A stretch of 64,000 bases of DNA, from positions 1-64,000 of the forward strand of contig JBFHFS010000014.1 of NCBI GenBank assembly GCA_041583495.1, read 5' to 3'. Both the position numbers and the translations under genes were made by a program. The notes below the pieces were generated by a model. It saw only the letters and a list, made by a program, of their open reading frames with translations. It had not been told where the DNA came from and made no database searches. The DNA is from JBFHFS01 sp041583495 (GTDB taxonomy: Bacteria > Bacteroidota > Bacteroidia > Bacteroidales > Marinilabiliaceae). Below, one piece after another: positions 50,959 through 60,228 of this stretch; the first letter of the stretch is position 1, and every line of letters starts with the position of its first letter.

Positions 50959-52866
50959 ATGTTAAACCCATACCTCGAAATACTTGAAAAACATTGGGGG
51001 TACAATCACTTCAGGCCCCTTCAGGAGGAGATCATTCGCGCTGTTGCCCGGGGCGAGGACACCCTTGCCCTTATGCCTACCGGAGGGGGGAAGTCCATTA
51101 CCTTTCAGGTCCCCGCATTGGCCTCTCCGGGAATCTGTTTGGTGGTTACTCCTTTGATCGCCCTCATGAAAGACCAGGTTGAAAACCTTGTTAAGAAGAA
51201 AATCAAGGCAGCGGCCATCCACTCGGGCCTCACTTACGATGAGATCAAAGTAACATTCGACAACGCCATGTTTGGTGGCACCAAGTTTCTGTACATCTCC
51301 CCGGAGCGCCTCTCCACCGAGCTATTTTTAGAAAAGTTACCCAATCTAAACATATCCCTGCTGGCCATCGATGAAGCCCATTGCATCTCGCAGTGGGGCT
51401 ACGACTTCAGACCCTCCTACCTGAAGATTGCCAGCATACGCGAACACCTGCCCGGGGTTCCGGTTCTGGCCCTTACGGCGACTGCCACCCCACGGGTTGC
51501 CACCGACATCATGGAGAAGCTTCTTTTTGGGAAACCCAACATTTTCTCCATGAGCTTTGCCAGAAAAAATTTGGCTTATGTGGTTCGCGAAGCCGACAAC
51601 AAGGAGCAACAGCTGGTAAAAATATTACAATCGGTAAGAGGAAGTGCCATTGTTTATGTTCGAAGCCGCAAAAAAACGCGCGAGTACGTTACCCTCCTTA
51701 AAGAGAACAATATTGAGGCCGACTATTTTCATGCCGGCCTCACACAAACTGTAAAAGACCAACGGCAAAGCCAATGGAAAAGCAATGCATTGAGGGTAAT
51801 CGTGGCGACCAATGCCTTTGGCATGGGCATCGACAAGCCCGATGTACGCCTGGTGGTCCATATGGAAGCTCCCGACTCACTGGAGGCTTATTTCCAGGAG
51901 GCAGGACGGGCAGGACGTGACGGCAAGAAAGCCTACGCCGTTTTATTGTGGAGCAACAACGACAAAGTAAGGCTTCGAAAAAGCATTGCCACCAGCTTTC
52001 CTGAGCCCGAAATCATCAAACGCATTTACGAGGCGTTGGGAAATTTTTTCCAACTCCCGGTGGGCGAAGGGTTTCAGAGAGTGTTCGATTTCGACATCGG
52101 GAAATTTTGCGGGGCTTTCGGATTCAACATCCTCACCGTATTCAACAGCTTGAAAATATTACAAAGAGCCGGATACTTAACCTTTACCGAAGAGCTGGAT
52201 ATCCCCTCGAAGGTTTTATTCCTCATGGAAGGATCAGAGCTCTACAAATTTCAGGTTGCCAACGCGACCCTCGACCAGGTTATCAAGGCACTTCTGCGGT
52301 CATACACAGGCCTCTTTACCGAATTTGTAGCCATAAATGAAAGTCTGCTGGCCAAAAGAATGAATACAACCACCGACACCCTGTATCAGGCACTGGCAAA
52401 GCTTAACCACTTAAAAGTCATCAAATTCATCCCGCGGCGCAAAACCCCGTTAATCAGTTATATCCAGTCGCGCGAAGAAACCCGACTTATCAGGCTGACA
52501 GCCGAGGTGTACGATCTCCGCAAACTACGCTATGAGGAACAGGTTGAGTCGGTGATTGAGTTCGCCAGCCTCTCGCACGTTTGCCGCAGCCGGCTCCTCC
52601 TGAACTATTTTGGTCAATCCAGATCAGAAAACTGTGGCTTGTGCGATGTTTGCATTGCACGGAAAAAAACCAACGTCGACGATGACACCTTCGACCGGAT
52701 TCATCAGGCACTCAGAGGGGTTCTGGATCATTTGCCCCAGACGGCAGAGAAGGTGGTGGATAAACTGGACTTTACCAAGGACGATGTATGGCGCGTTTTA
52801 GCCTGGCTCGAAGAAAACAATGTGGTGGGAGAAAACCAGGAAGGTCAACTCGAATGGCTAAAATGA
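50959..52866 (+). CDS. recQ: RecQ family ATP-dependent DNA helicase, HRDC-less form
   Basis: RecQ unwinds DNA 3'-5' in recombination and repair. The 635-residue protein starts with FRPLQEEIIRAV (18-29), then Walker A at 41-46 (MPTGGGKS), DEAH at 138-141 followed by the RecQ aromatic loop CISQWGYDFRP, ALTATATPRVATDIM, and the second RecA-like fold with VATNAFGMGIDKPDVRLVVH and EAGRAGRDGK. The zinc-binding region contributes HVCRSRLLLNYFG and ENCGLCDVCIARK. The C-terminus (LDHLPQTAEKVVDKLDFTKD onward) forms a short winged-helix-like end in place of the HRDC domain found in E. coli RecQ. A WRN-like exonuclease gene follows one gene later. Confidence 0.94.
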   Translation: MLNPYLEILEKHWGYNHFRPLQEEIIRAVARGEDTLALMPTGGGKSITFQVPALASPGICLVVTPLIALMKDQVENLVKKKIKAAAIHSGLTYDEIKVTFDNAMFGGTKFLYISPERLSTELFLEKLPNLNISLLAIDEAHCISQWGYDFRPSYLKIASIREHLPGVPVLALTATATPRVATDIMEKLLFGKPNIFSMSFARKNLAYVVREADNKEQQLVKILQSVRGSAIVYVRSRKKTREYVTLLKENNIEADYFHAGLTQTVKDQRQSQWKSNALRVIVATNAFGMGIDKPDVRLVVHMEAPDSLEAYFQEAGRAGRDGKKAYAVLLWSNNDKVRLRKSIATSFPEPEIIKRIYEALGNFFQLPVGEGFQRVFDFDIGKFCGAFGFNILTVFNSLKILQRAGYLTFTEELDIPSKVLFLMEGSELYKFQVANATLDQVIKALLRSYTGLFTEFVAINESLLAKRMNTTTDTLYQALAKLNHLKVIKFIPRRKTPLISYIQSREETRLIRLTAEVYDLRKLRYEEQVESVIEFASLSHVCRSRLLLNYFGQSRSENCGLCDVCIARKKTNVDDDTFDRIHQALRGVLDHLPQTAEKVVDKLDFTKDDVWRVLAWLEENNVVGENQEGQLEWLK

Positions 52867-52931
52867 ACCACTTAAATTTGGGAAATATTGGATTTTTTAA
52901 CCTTATCCTAATCTTACTCAATATAAAAAGC

Positions 52932-52939
52932 TAATTTTG
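52932..52939 (+). promoter_or_regulatory. Candidate -7 box (TAATTTTG) for the DUF5063 gene
   Basis: TAATTTTG lies between recQ and the DUF5063 gene and would start a transcript with a leader of about 105-110 bases before ATG 53055. It suggests that DUF5063 and the genes behind it can be transcribed apart from recQ. Confidence 0.45.
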
Positions 52940-53054
52940 CACACGATGTTTGGTTTACCCCGAAATTAAAAACGGGCTGTTAACCACCCTATTAAAACAG
53001 ATCGGCCAAACGTAGTTTCCTAAACCAACCGATCACTAAACAGGTTATAAGAGC

Positions 53055-53702
53055 ATGGAAGGAGATTTTGAACATTTGGTATATTCGAAAAATGTCATTG
53101 AGTTTGTTACCGTGGCCCGGGAGTATTGCACCTGGCTTGAGAACACGTTACAACTACCCAGACGCGACTTTATTGAAACCGGGGTCAAGCTCTTGCCGCT
53201 ATTGTATCTAAAAACGGTGGTTTTGCCCAAGCCATCGCCAATGCTTAAAGAGGACTTCCTGGACAAGTCGGTAAGTGAAGGGGAATACCAGCACCTGCTT
53301 AACACCGTATTGGTAAAGATGGGTCCGCACAACGATTATTTGGAAGTGTTTACCGCTGACATGCAAAACAGTGTGGAACCCCTCACGGCCTCCATTGCTG
53401 AAAATCTCGCCGATATTTATCAGGATCTAAAAGATTTTTTGAGTAGTTATCGCACCGCCGTTACCGAAATTATGAACGATGCACTTTGCGAACTCCTCAA
53501 CAATTTTGAACTCTATTGGGGACAAAGGCTTGTGAACGTTCTCCGTGCATTGCATCAGTTATTATTTGGCGGAGAGGATCTCGATGAGGACGCCGATGCA
53601 AAATCCCCCCTGGAAGAAGAACGAAATACCGAAGATTGGCTTATTTCCAGAATGCAAAAAAACTGGCAGTCCTCTTCCCAAGAAGATGAATCAGAAGAAT
53701 AG
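53055..53702 (+). CDS. DUF5063 domain protein
   Basis: The 215-residue protein is almost wholly helical and acidic. Its N-terminal part (LVYSKNVIEFVTVAREYCTW, then FIETGVKLLPLLYLKTVVLP) is the DUF5063 signature that I recall from Bacteroidota. The middle (YQDLKDFLSSYRTAVTEIMN) and the stretch ELYWGQRLVNVLRALHQLLF also fit. The last 35 residues are polar and acidic, probably disordered. There is no signal peptide or membrane helix. The function is unknown. It precedes the exonuclease gene by 68 bases and may be co-transcribed; the pairing with a DNA-processing enzyme is suggestive only. Confidence 0.82.
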   Translation: MEGDFEHLVYSKNVIEFVTVAREYCTWLENTLQLPRRDFIETGVKLLPLLYLKTVVLPKPSPMLKEDFLDKSVSEGEYQHLLNTVLVKMGPHNDYLEVFTADMQNSVEPLTASIAENLADIYQDLKDFLSSYRTAVTEIMNDALCELLNNFELYWGQRLVNVLRALHQLLFGGEDLDEDADAKSPLEEERNTEDWLISRMQKNWQSSSQEDESEE

Positions 53703-53770
53703 CAGAAAATCATCCATGAGCCCAAACCGCTCAACCTGGGTTACAAAAACCCATAAAATCATTTTAATGA

Positions 53771-54388
53771 ATGCAAAATACCATCTCGAAAGAAGACATT
53801 AAGGAATTACCATTAAAACAATTCGAAGGTCCTGTAACGGTTATTGAAAACCCCGAGGATGTGGAGAGGATCGTTCAAATCCTCCGGCAAGAAAAAGTTT
53901 TGGGATTCGATACCGAAACAAAGCCCTCCTTTAAAAAAGGAAGTTCACATGAGGTCTCTCTTCTTCAACTAAGCACTTATAAAGAGGCCTACCTTTTTAG
54001 GTTAAACCAAACGGGACTCACCGATGCCTTATCGGAACTGCTGGCCGACGCCTCCATATTGAAGGTTGGGGTTGGCATTCGTGATGATCTGCGCGGACTT
54101 CAACGTTTGAGTCGCTTTACGGCCGATGGGTTTATTGAACTTCAGGAGATGGTAACCCATTACGGGATAGAGGTTTTCAGTCTTAAGAATCTGGCTGGAC
54201 TCCTGCTGGACTTTCGCATATCCAAGCGTCAACAACTGTCCAACTGGGAAGCAGAACAACTCACCGAGGCTCAAATTTACTATGCGGCCACCGACGCCTG
54301 GGCTGCCTTGTGCATCTATCAAAAGCTCATAAAAATGTTGCCGATTAAGCAATCAAAGAAAAACGGAACATCCAGGCATCAAGCTTAG
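53771..54388 (+). CDS. WRN-like DEDDy 3'-5' exonuclease
   Basis: The 205-residue protein is a stand-alone DnaQ-fold exonuclease of the RNase D/WRN group. Catalytic residues are visible in order: Asp47 and Glu49 (LGFDTETKP), Asp105 (LKVGVGIRDDLRGL), and Tyr171 with Asp175 (YYAATDAWAALCIYQKL), the YxxxD form of motif III. LKNLAGLLLDFRISKRQQLS and NWEAEQLTEAQIYYAATD closely follow the exonuclease domain of human WRN. It should trim 3' ends of DNA or RNA with two metal ions. The substrate is unproven. It lies behind recQ and DUF5063 and ahead of the rRNA methyltransferase. No RNase D-type HRDC domain is attached. Confidence 0.9.
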   Translation: MQNTISKEDIKELPLKQFEGPVTVIENPEDVERIVQILRQEKVLGFDTETKPSFKKGSSHEVSLLQLSTYKEAYLFRLNQTGLTDALSELLADASILKVGVGIRDDLRGLQRLSRFTADGFIELQEMVTHYGIEVFSLKNLAGLLLDFRISKRQQLSNWEAEQLTEAQIYYAATDAWAALCIYQKLIKMLPIKQSKKNGTSRHQA

Positions 54389-54466
54389 CAACAGTTACCC
54401 ACCTGATTTAAAACCGATCCGGGGTCGGCTTAACGCTCAAAAAAAAAAACAATCTCGCAACGAAAT

Positions 54467-55651
54467 ATGGCGTATTCTAAAATAACACTAAAACCAGGAA
54501 AAGAACAAAGCGTATTAAGGTTTCACCCCTGGGTATTTTCAGGCGCTATCCAATCCACCACCGGCGAAATAGCTGAAGGGGATACTGTTGAGATTTTTGA
54601 CCACCAAAACAAGCTTCTAGGGATGGGACACTCGCAATCGGGTTCCGTTGCGGTAAAAATCTTCTCCTTCGAGCAAGTGACTCCGGACGAATCATTCTGG
54701 AAAAAGAAGATAGAGAAGGCCTACCTGCTTAGAAAAGACCTCGGTCTTGTTAACCATCCAAACACCAATGCCTACCGCCTGGTCAATGCCGAAGGGGATG
54801 GCTTACCGGGGCTGATCATCGACATTTTCAACGAAGCGGCCATTATCCAAACCCACTCGGCAGCAATGTATTTGATGAGGGAGATGCTCTTTGATATTCT
54901 TGAGGGTCTCTTAAAGGCTCCTTTAAAGGGCCTCTATCTGAGTTCGGAAGGAGCCCTTCCCGGCAAATCCGGATCCGGTACCGGCTATCGCCTCATTGGC
55001 CAGGGGCCGGTGAAAAGGCAGGCACTCGAGAATGGTCTTCAATTTAACATCAACCCCGAAAAACCTCAGAAATCAGGATTTTTCCTGGACAGACGGGAAT
55101 GCCGGGCCCTTTTTGGTCAGTACAGCCACGGCAGATCCGTGCTGGATATTTTCTGTCACACGGGAGCCTTTTCGCTCTATGCCCTTAAAGAAGGGGCACA
55201 ACAAGTACACTCGGTCGACAGTTCGGAAAGAGCCATCGAGATTTGCCGGAAAAACGTGGCCTTAAACTTCCCCCAGGAGAACAGGCATGAAGCTTTTCCC
55301 GATGATGCTTTCAAATTTCTGGATAATGCCGCCGGAAAGTACGATTTGATGGTGATTGACCCACCGGCTTTTGCCAAACACCAAAAAGTGGTGCACAATG
55401 CCCTTCAGGGTTATAGAAAGTTAAACATCAAAGCAATCGAAACCATTCGGCCCGGAGGTATTATCTTTACTTTTTCAAGCTCCCAGGTAGTTAGCCGCGA
55501 AGCTTTTAGAAAAACTGTTTTTTCGGCCGCTGCCAAAACAGGCCGAACCGTACGCATACTTCACCAGATGGAGCAATCTGCAGATCATCCCATAGATATT
55601 TTTCACCCTGAGGGCGAATATTTAAAAGGGTTGGTATTGCATGTAGAATAA
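54467..55651 (+). CDS. RlmI-like 23S rRNA m5C methyltransferase
   Basis: The 394-residue product has an N-terminal PUA domain (ITLKPGKEQSVLRFHPWVFS, GDTVEIFDHQNKLLGMGH), an EEHEE-like middle part (YRLVNAEGDGLPGLIIDIFN), and the RlmI signature QKSGFFLDRRECRALF. A SAM-binding methyltransferase fold follows: VLDIFCHTGAFSLYALKEGA, HSVDSSERAIEICRKN and YDLMVIDPPAFAK. RlmI of E. coli methylates C1962 of 23S rRNA, is 396 residues long and has the same layout, so the size fits. The exact target base is inferred by family. It may be transcribed with the exonuclease gene 78 bases upstream. Confidence 0.88.
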   Translation: MAYSKITLKPGKEQSVLRFHPWVFSGAIQSTTGEIAEGDTVEIFDHQNKLLGMGHSQSGSVAVKIFSFEQVTPDESFWKKKIEKAYLLRKDLGLVNHPNTNAYRLVNAEGDGLPGLIIDIFNEAAIIQTHSAAMYLMREMLFDILEGLLKAPLKGLYLSSEGALPGKSGSGTGYRLIGQGPVKRQALENGLQFNINPEKPQKSGFFLDRRECRALFGQYSHGRSVLDIFCHTGAFSLYALKEGAQQVHSVDSSERAIEICRKNVALNFPQENRHEAFPDDAFKFLDNAAGKYDLMVIDPPAFAKHQKVVHNALQGYRKLNIKAIETIRPGGIIFTFSSSQVVSREAFRKTVFSAAAKTGRTVRILHQMEQSADHPIDIFHPEGEYLKGLVLHVE

Positions 55652-55775
55652 ATCTAACAAACTCAGGATCAGAGCTTGAAATGAGTAACCGCTCAGTGAG
55701 CTTTTATATAGAAAGACTCAACCGCGAACTCCCCGATCCCCTACTTTGGGGACAGAAACACAAAAAAGAATTTGC

Positions 55776-56996
55776 ATGAAATTTACTAAATTCGGTTTTA
55801 CGGCAGAGGTTCTGGATGGACTGGATGCCATGAGGTTTGAAAAGGCCACCCCTGTGCAAACCCAGACCATACCCATCATTATGAAAGGGAAAGATCTGAT
55901 AGCCTGTGCACAAACCGGGACAGGAAAAACAGCAGCTTATTTGCTTCCCATACTCGATCGTCAGGTACGAAACAAGACCGAAGGGGTAGACACCCTTATT
56001 TTGGTGCCCACCCGCGAGCTGGCCATGCAGATAGACCAACAACTGGAGGGCTTCAGCTACTTTTTGCCAGTCACCTCCATTGCCGTTTATGGGGGCAACG
56101 ACGCCGGCTTGTGGGACCGACAAAAGAATGCTCTGGTCACCGGGGCTCAGATAGTAGTGGCCACACCGGGCCGCCTGCTCCAGCACCTCAGCATGGGCTA
56201 TGTGAAGATGGATACGCTAAAACATCTGATCTTAGATGAAGCCGACCGGATGCTGGACATGGGCTTCCACGACGACATCCTTCAGATCGTATCGACACTG
56301 CCCAAAGAAAGGCAGACCCTATTGTTTTCAGCCACCATGCCCCCAAATATCCGCGACCTGGCACGCAAACTTCTGGTGGAGTCCGAGGAGGTTAATATTG
56401 CCATGTCGAAACCTGCTGAAGGGATTCTGCAGGGGGCTTACGTGGTGTACGAACAACAAAAGCTGCCCCTGGTAAAGAGCCTTCTGGAAGGCAAAGACCT
56501 GAAAAGCATACTGGTCTTCTCCTCCACCAAAATTAAGGTTAAGGAAATATATAAGACTCTGAAATCCCACGGATTTAACGCCGCAGCCATCCATTCCGAT
56601 CTGGAACAAAAGGACAGGGCCGAAGTGATGCGTGAATTCCGAAACCGAAACATTCAGATACTGGTAGCCACCGACATTATTGCCAGGGGAATTGATGTGG
56701 AGGCCATCGACCTGGTCATCAACTATGATGTGCCCAACGATGCCGAAGATTATGTGCACCGGGTAGGACGTACCGCCCGTGCCGAATCCACCGGGGTGGC
56801 ACTTACCTTCATTTCGGACAAAGACCAGCGCGACTTTGCCCAAATTGAAAAACTCATCGAGACAGAAGTGTACAAGATACCTCTGCCCGAAGAAATTGGC
56901 CCCGGTCCTGAATACAACCCCAAGAAACATGGGCGGGATAAAGGCGGCTATTTTAAAGGAAAAAAGAGTAAAAAAGGGAAAAAACCGCGTCAATAA
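55776..56996 (+). CDS. DEAD-box RNA helicase (RhlE-like)
   Basis: The 406-residue protein (ATG at 55776, MKFTKFGF; ten upstream in-frame residues are unlikely) carries the full DEAD set: Q motif ATPVQTQTIP, Walker A AQTGTGKTAAYLLPI, PTRELAMQ, TPGRLLQ, DEADRMLDMGFHDDI, SATMP, then VATDIIARGIDVEAIDLVIN and HRVGRTARA. A short Lys/Gly-rich tail (GRDKGGYFKGKKSKKGKKPR) would bind RNA without specificity. Such helicases remodel rRNA or mRNA, often in ribosome assembly and the cold. The neighbours Tex and the rRNA methyltransferase fit an RNA-related cluster. RhlE-like is the closest name by overall look; a CsdA role cannot be excluded. Confidence 0.92.
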   Translation: MKFTKFGFTAEVLDGLDAMRFEKATPVQTQTIPIIMKGKDLIACAQTGTGKTAAYLLPILDRQVRNKTEGVDTLILVPTRELAMQIDQQLEGFSYFLPVTSIAVYGGNDAGLWDRQKNALVTGAQIVVATPGRLLQHLSMGYVKMDTLKHLILDEADRMLDMGFHDDILQIVSTLPKERQTLLFSATMPPNIRDLARKLLVESEEVNIAMSKPAEGILQGAYVVYEQQKLPLVKSLLEGKDLKSILVFSSTKIKVKEIYKTLKSHGFNAAAIHSDLEQKDRAEVMREFRNRNIQILVATDIIARGIDVEAIDLVINYDVPNDAEDYVHRVGRTARAESTGVALTFISDKDQRDFAQIEKLIETEVYKIPLPEEIGPGPEYNPKKHGRDKGGYFKGKKSKKGKKPRQ

Positions 56997-57065
56997 ATTT
57001 TGAATCAATGAGATTCAAGGCACTGCATCAAACCAGCACCAAGCCTTTGCGTCTCTTTTTTCAAT

Positions 57066-59216
57066 ATGAACAATACCATAATGCACTCCATTTTAACGAA
57101 TCTTATTGCCGGCCAAACCGGTATTTCCTCTCAACAAGTGGCCCATACCATTGAGCTGCTTGACGAAGGGGCCACCATTCCATTTATCAGCCGTTACCGT
57201 AAAGAACGCACAGGCAGCCTCGACGAAGTAGCCATCGGAGCCATAAAAGAGAGTTACGAAAAACTTCAGGAGGTTGAAAAACGAAAAGCCTTCATTCTTA
57301 AAACCATTGAAGAACAGGGGGCCCTCACCGAAGAGCTCAAAGCGAAAATAAATGCCTCGTTTCAACTCAACGAACTGGAGGATATCTACCTGCCTTACAA
57401 ACCCAAGCGAAAAACCCGTGCGGTAAAAGCCCTCGAATTAGGCCTTGAACCGCTGGCCCAGCTGTTGATGAAACAACAGGAACGGGATATCGAAAGCCGT
57501 GCGGAAGCCTTTCTCTCCGATGAAGTCCCCGATGTGGAAGCCGCCCTGCAGGGAGCGCGCGACATCGTTGCAGAATGGATAAACGAAAACCTTACGGTGC
57601 GTGAGGTGGTGAGAAAAACTTTTGAACGGGAAGCCATTGTTTCAGTTAAGGTAGTGAAAGGCAAAGAAGAAGAAGGGGTCAAATACCGCGATTACTTCGA
57701 GCTTAGCGAACCCCTGAAAAAATGCCCCTCGCATCGGTTTCTTGCCATGCAACGAGGTGAAAAAGAGGGATTTCTGAAAACCTCCATTGCCCCCGACACT
57801 CAGGAATTAACCGACAAACTGAAGCGGCTAATCATTAAGGGGCAGACGGGGGCTTCCCGGGAGGTTGAAAAAGCACTCGAGGATGCCTACAAAAGGCTGC
57901 TGGCACCGTCCATTGAAAATGAGATATCCACCCTTTTTAAAGAGAAAGCCGATACGGAAGCCATCCGGGTTTTTGCCGACAATTTACGGCAGTTGCTTCT
58001 GGCCTCGCCCCTGGGGCAAAAACGGGTTCTGGCCATCGATCCCGGTTTCCGAAGTGGCTGTAAGGTAGTTTGTCTGGATGCCCAGGGAACCTTATTACAC
58101 AACGAAACGATCTATCCCCACCCCCCGCAAAACCAAACCGGCATCGCCATGAAAAAGCTGGATTCCCTGGCCGATGCCTATAAGATTGAAGCCATCGCCA
58201 TCGGAAACGGCACCGCTTCGCGCGAAACCGAAACCTTTGTCCGAAAAACCCATTTCAGACAGGAGCTGCAGGTTTTTGTGGTAAGCGAAGATGGCGCTTC
58301 CGTTTACAGCGCCAGCAAAGTGGCACGGGATGAATTTCCCGAATATGATGTAACTGTGCGCGGGGCTGTATCCATTGGCCGAAGGTTGATGGATCCGCTG
58401 GCCGAACTGGTAAAAATAGACCCCAAATCGATCGGGGTAGGCCAATACCAGCATGATGTGGATCAACCCAGACTAAGGGAGTCGCTCGACCAGGTGGTGG
58501 AGTCGTGTGTGAACCGGGTGGGGGTTAACTTAAATACCGCCAGTCATCACCTGCTCACCTATGTATCAGGGCTGGGGCCTCAACTGGCCAAAAACATCGT
58601 GCAATACCGTGAGGAGAATGGACCCTTTTCCTCACGAACCGAATTAAAAAAAGTGCCCCGTCTGGGAGCCAAAGCCTTTGAACAATCTGCCGGATTCCTC
58701 AGAATAAGCGGCACCTCCAACCCATTGGACAATACCGCCGTTCATCCTGAGTCCTATGCGGTGGTGAAAAAAATGGCCCGGGATCTGAACGCCAAAGTTG
58801 CCGATCTGATTGAAAAAAAGGAACTCCGGGATACGATAAAACCCGAGAATTATGTCACCCCCGAAACCGGCTTACCCACCCTAAAGGACATCCTCTCCGA
58901 GCTGGAGAAGCCGGGTCGTGATCCGCGCCAGACCATCAAGGTGTTTGAATTTTCCAAAGAGGTGTTCACCATCAACGATCTGAAAGCAGGAATGGTGCTG
59001 CCGGGCATTGTTACCAACATCACCAATTTTGGCGCCTTTGTTGATGTGGGCGTCAAGCAGGACGGTCTGGTGCACATATCCCAAATGGCCAACCGTTACA
59101 TCTCCAATCCCGCCGAGGTGGTAAAATTACATCAGCATGTACAGGTCCGGGTTTTGGAGGTTGATTTGAATCGCAAACGAATCCAACTCTCGCTAAAAGA
59201 ATCGTCAGCCGACTAA
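57066..59216 (+). CDS. tex: Tex family RNA-binding transcription accessory protein
   Basis: The 716-residue protein shows the Tex domain order: the N-terminal helical region (TIPFISRYRKERTGSLDEVA, LEDIYLPYKPKRKTRAVKAL), a YqgF-like RNase H fold (KRVLAIDPGFRSGCKVVCLD, IEAIAIGNGTASRETETFVR), a helix-hairpin-helix region (VGQYQHDVDQPRLRESLD, SGLGPQLAKNIVQYREENG), and a C-terminal S1 domain (GMVLPGIVTNITNFGAFVDV). Length is near the family norm. Tex resembles eukaryotic Spt6, and in several bacteria it affects transcription and toxin expression. The molecular action is not settled. It starts 69 bases after the DEAD-box gene and precedes the LysO-like gene by 13 bases. Confidence 0.95.
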   Translation: MNNTIMHSILTNLIAGQTGISSQQVAHTIELLDEGATIPFISRYRKERTGSLDEVAIGAIKESYEKLQEVEKRKAFILKTIEEQGALTEELKAKINASFQLNELEDIYLPYKPKRKTRAVKALELGLEPLAQLLMKQQERDIESRAEAFLSDEVPDVEAALQGARDIVAEWINENLTVREVVRKTFEREAIVSVKVVKGKEEEGVKYRDYFELSEPLKKCPSHRFLAMQRGEKEGFLKTSIAPDTQELTDKLKRLIIKGQTGASREVEKALEDAYKRLLAPSIENEISTLFKEKADTEAIRVFADNLRQLLLASPLGQKRVLAIDPGFRSGCKVVCLDAQGTLLHNETIYPHPPQNQTGIAMKKLDSLADAYKIEAIAIGNGTASRETETFVRKTHFRQELQVFVVSEDGASVYSASKVARDEFPEYDVTVRGAVSIGRRLMDPLAELVKIDPKSIGVGQYQHDVDQPRLRESLDQVVESCVNRVGVNLNTASHHLLTYVSGLGPQLAKNIVQYREENGPFSSRTELKKVPRLGAKAFEQSAGFLRISGTSNPLDNTAVHPESYAVVKKMARDLNAKVADLIEKKELRDTIKPENYVTPETGLPTLKDILSELEKPGRDPRQTIKVFEFSKEVFTINDLKAGMVLPGIVTNITNFGAFVDVGVKQDGLVHISQMANRYISNPAEVVKLHQHVQVRVLEVDLNRKRIQLSLKESSAD

Positions 59217-59229
59217 ATATCACGTCGAT

Positions 59230-60207
59230 ATGATTTCAATAATGGTGATCGGGTTGTTTGCCGCCGGCATCCCCCTTGGTTATCTGATCAAGGGGCAAAC
59301 CGCTGTCCTCAAAATCTCCGAACGCCTGATCAGTTGGGTTATTCTGGCCCTGTTATTCTTTCTGGGAATATCGGTGGGTAGCAATCCCCAGGTGGTTCGC
59401 AATTTTTCGGAACTTGGATGGCAGGCCTTTTGCCTCAGTTCGGGAGCCATCCTGGGCAGCCTGGTCCTGGCCTGGCTGGCCACCAAACTCTTCAGGGAAA
59501 ACGGCGCCCCCCCTCCTTCCATCGAAAAAACAAACGACAAACAAGAACCCGCGCCAAAAGCCGACAGTTCAAACTGGAAAAGACTCCTGCATTCAACCAT
59601 CCGGAGTCAAAGTCTCTGGGTTCTCTTCTTTTTCTTTGTGGGGGTGGTGGGAGCCCTTAAAAGTTGGATCCCGTCATTCTGGGGGGATGCACAACTCACC
59701 ACCCTGACTCTTTACTTTTTGATGACATTGGTAGGCCTAAGCATTGGAGGAGATCCACGGGCCCTGAATGTGATAAGGCATATTCGTCTCAGGGTTATCC
59801 TGGTGCCTTCAATAGTTGTGGTGGGTAGCCTCGCCGGAAGTGCCCTCTTTTCGATGGTACTTCAGGAAATATCCTTGCCCAATGCGCTGGCAGTTGGGGC
59901 AGGGTTTGGCTATTACTCCCTGTCGGGAATCTTTATCGGACAAATAAGTGGAGAGGAAATGGGTGTGATAGCCCTGCTGGCCAATCTTTTCAGAGAGGTT
60001 ATAACCCTGGTTGGGGCACCATTCATGGTGAGATATTTCGGAAAACTAGGCGCTATCGTTGCGGGAGGAGCCACAGCCATGGACACCACTTTGCCGGTAA
60101 TCGTAAAGGCAACGGGAAAGGAATACGCCATTGTCTCCATTTTTAGTGGCATTGTGCTTACCGTTTTGGTCCCGGTATTAGTGCCATTTATACTGGAATT
60201 TCTCTAA
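59230..60207 (+). CDS. LysO-like (DUF340) amino-acid exporter
   Basis: The 325-residue protein has about eight to ten membrane helices arranged as in E. coli LysO. A first block of three helices (ISIMVIGLFAAGIPLGYLIK, LISWVILALLFFLGISVGSN, FCLSSGAILGSLVLAWLATK) is followed by a polar cytosolic linker (about 98-122) and a second block with FFFFVGVVGALKSWIP, GVIALLANLFREVITLVGAP and GGATAMDTTLPVIVKATGKE. LysO exports lysine (and thialysine) in E. coli. The exact substrate here is inferred. It follows tex by 13 bases and so probably shares its transcript; convergent with the ABC ATPase. Confidence 0.87.
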   Translation: MISIMVIGLFAAGIPLGYLIKGQTAVLKISERLISWVILALLFFLGISVGSNPQVVRNFSELGWQAFCLSSGAILGSLVLAWLATKLFRENGAPPPSIEKTNDKQEPAPKADSSNWKRLLHSTIRSQSLWVLFFFFVGVVGALKSWIPSFWGDAQLTTLTLYFLMTLVGLSIGGDPRALNVIRHIRLRVILVPSIVVVGSLAGSALFSMVLQEISLPNALAVGAGFGYYSLSGIFIGQISGEEMGVIALLANLFREVITLVGAPFMVRYFGKLGAIVAGGATAMDTTLPVIVKATGKEYAIVSIFSGIVLTVLVPVLVPFILEFL

Positions 60208-60228
60208 ACCCCTTAAGAAAAATATTTT

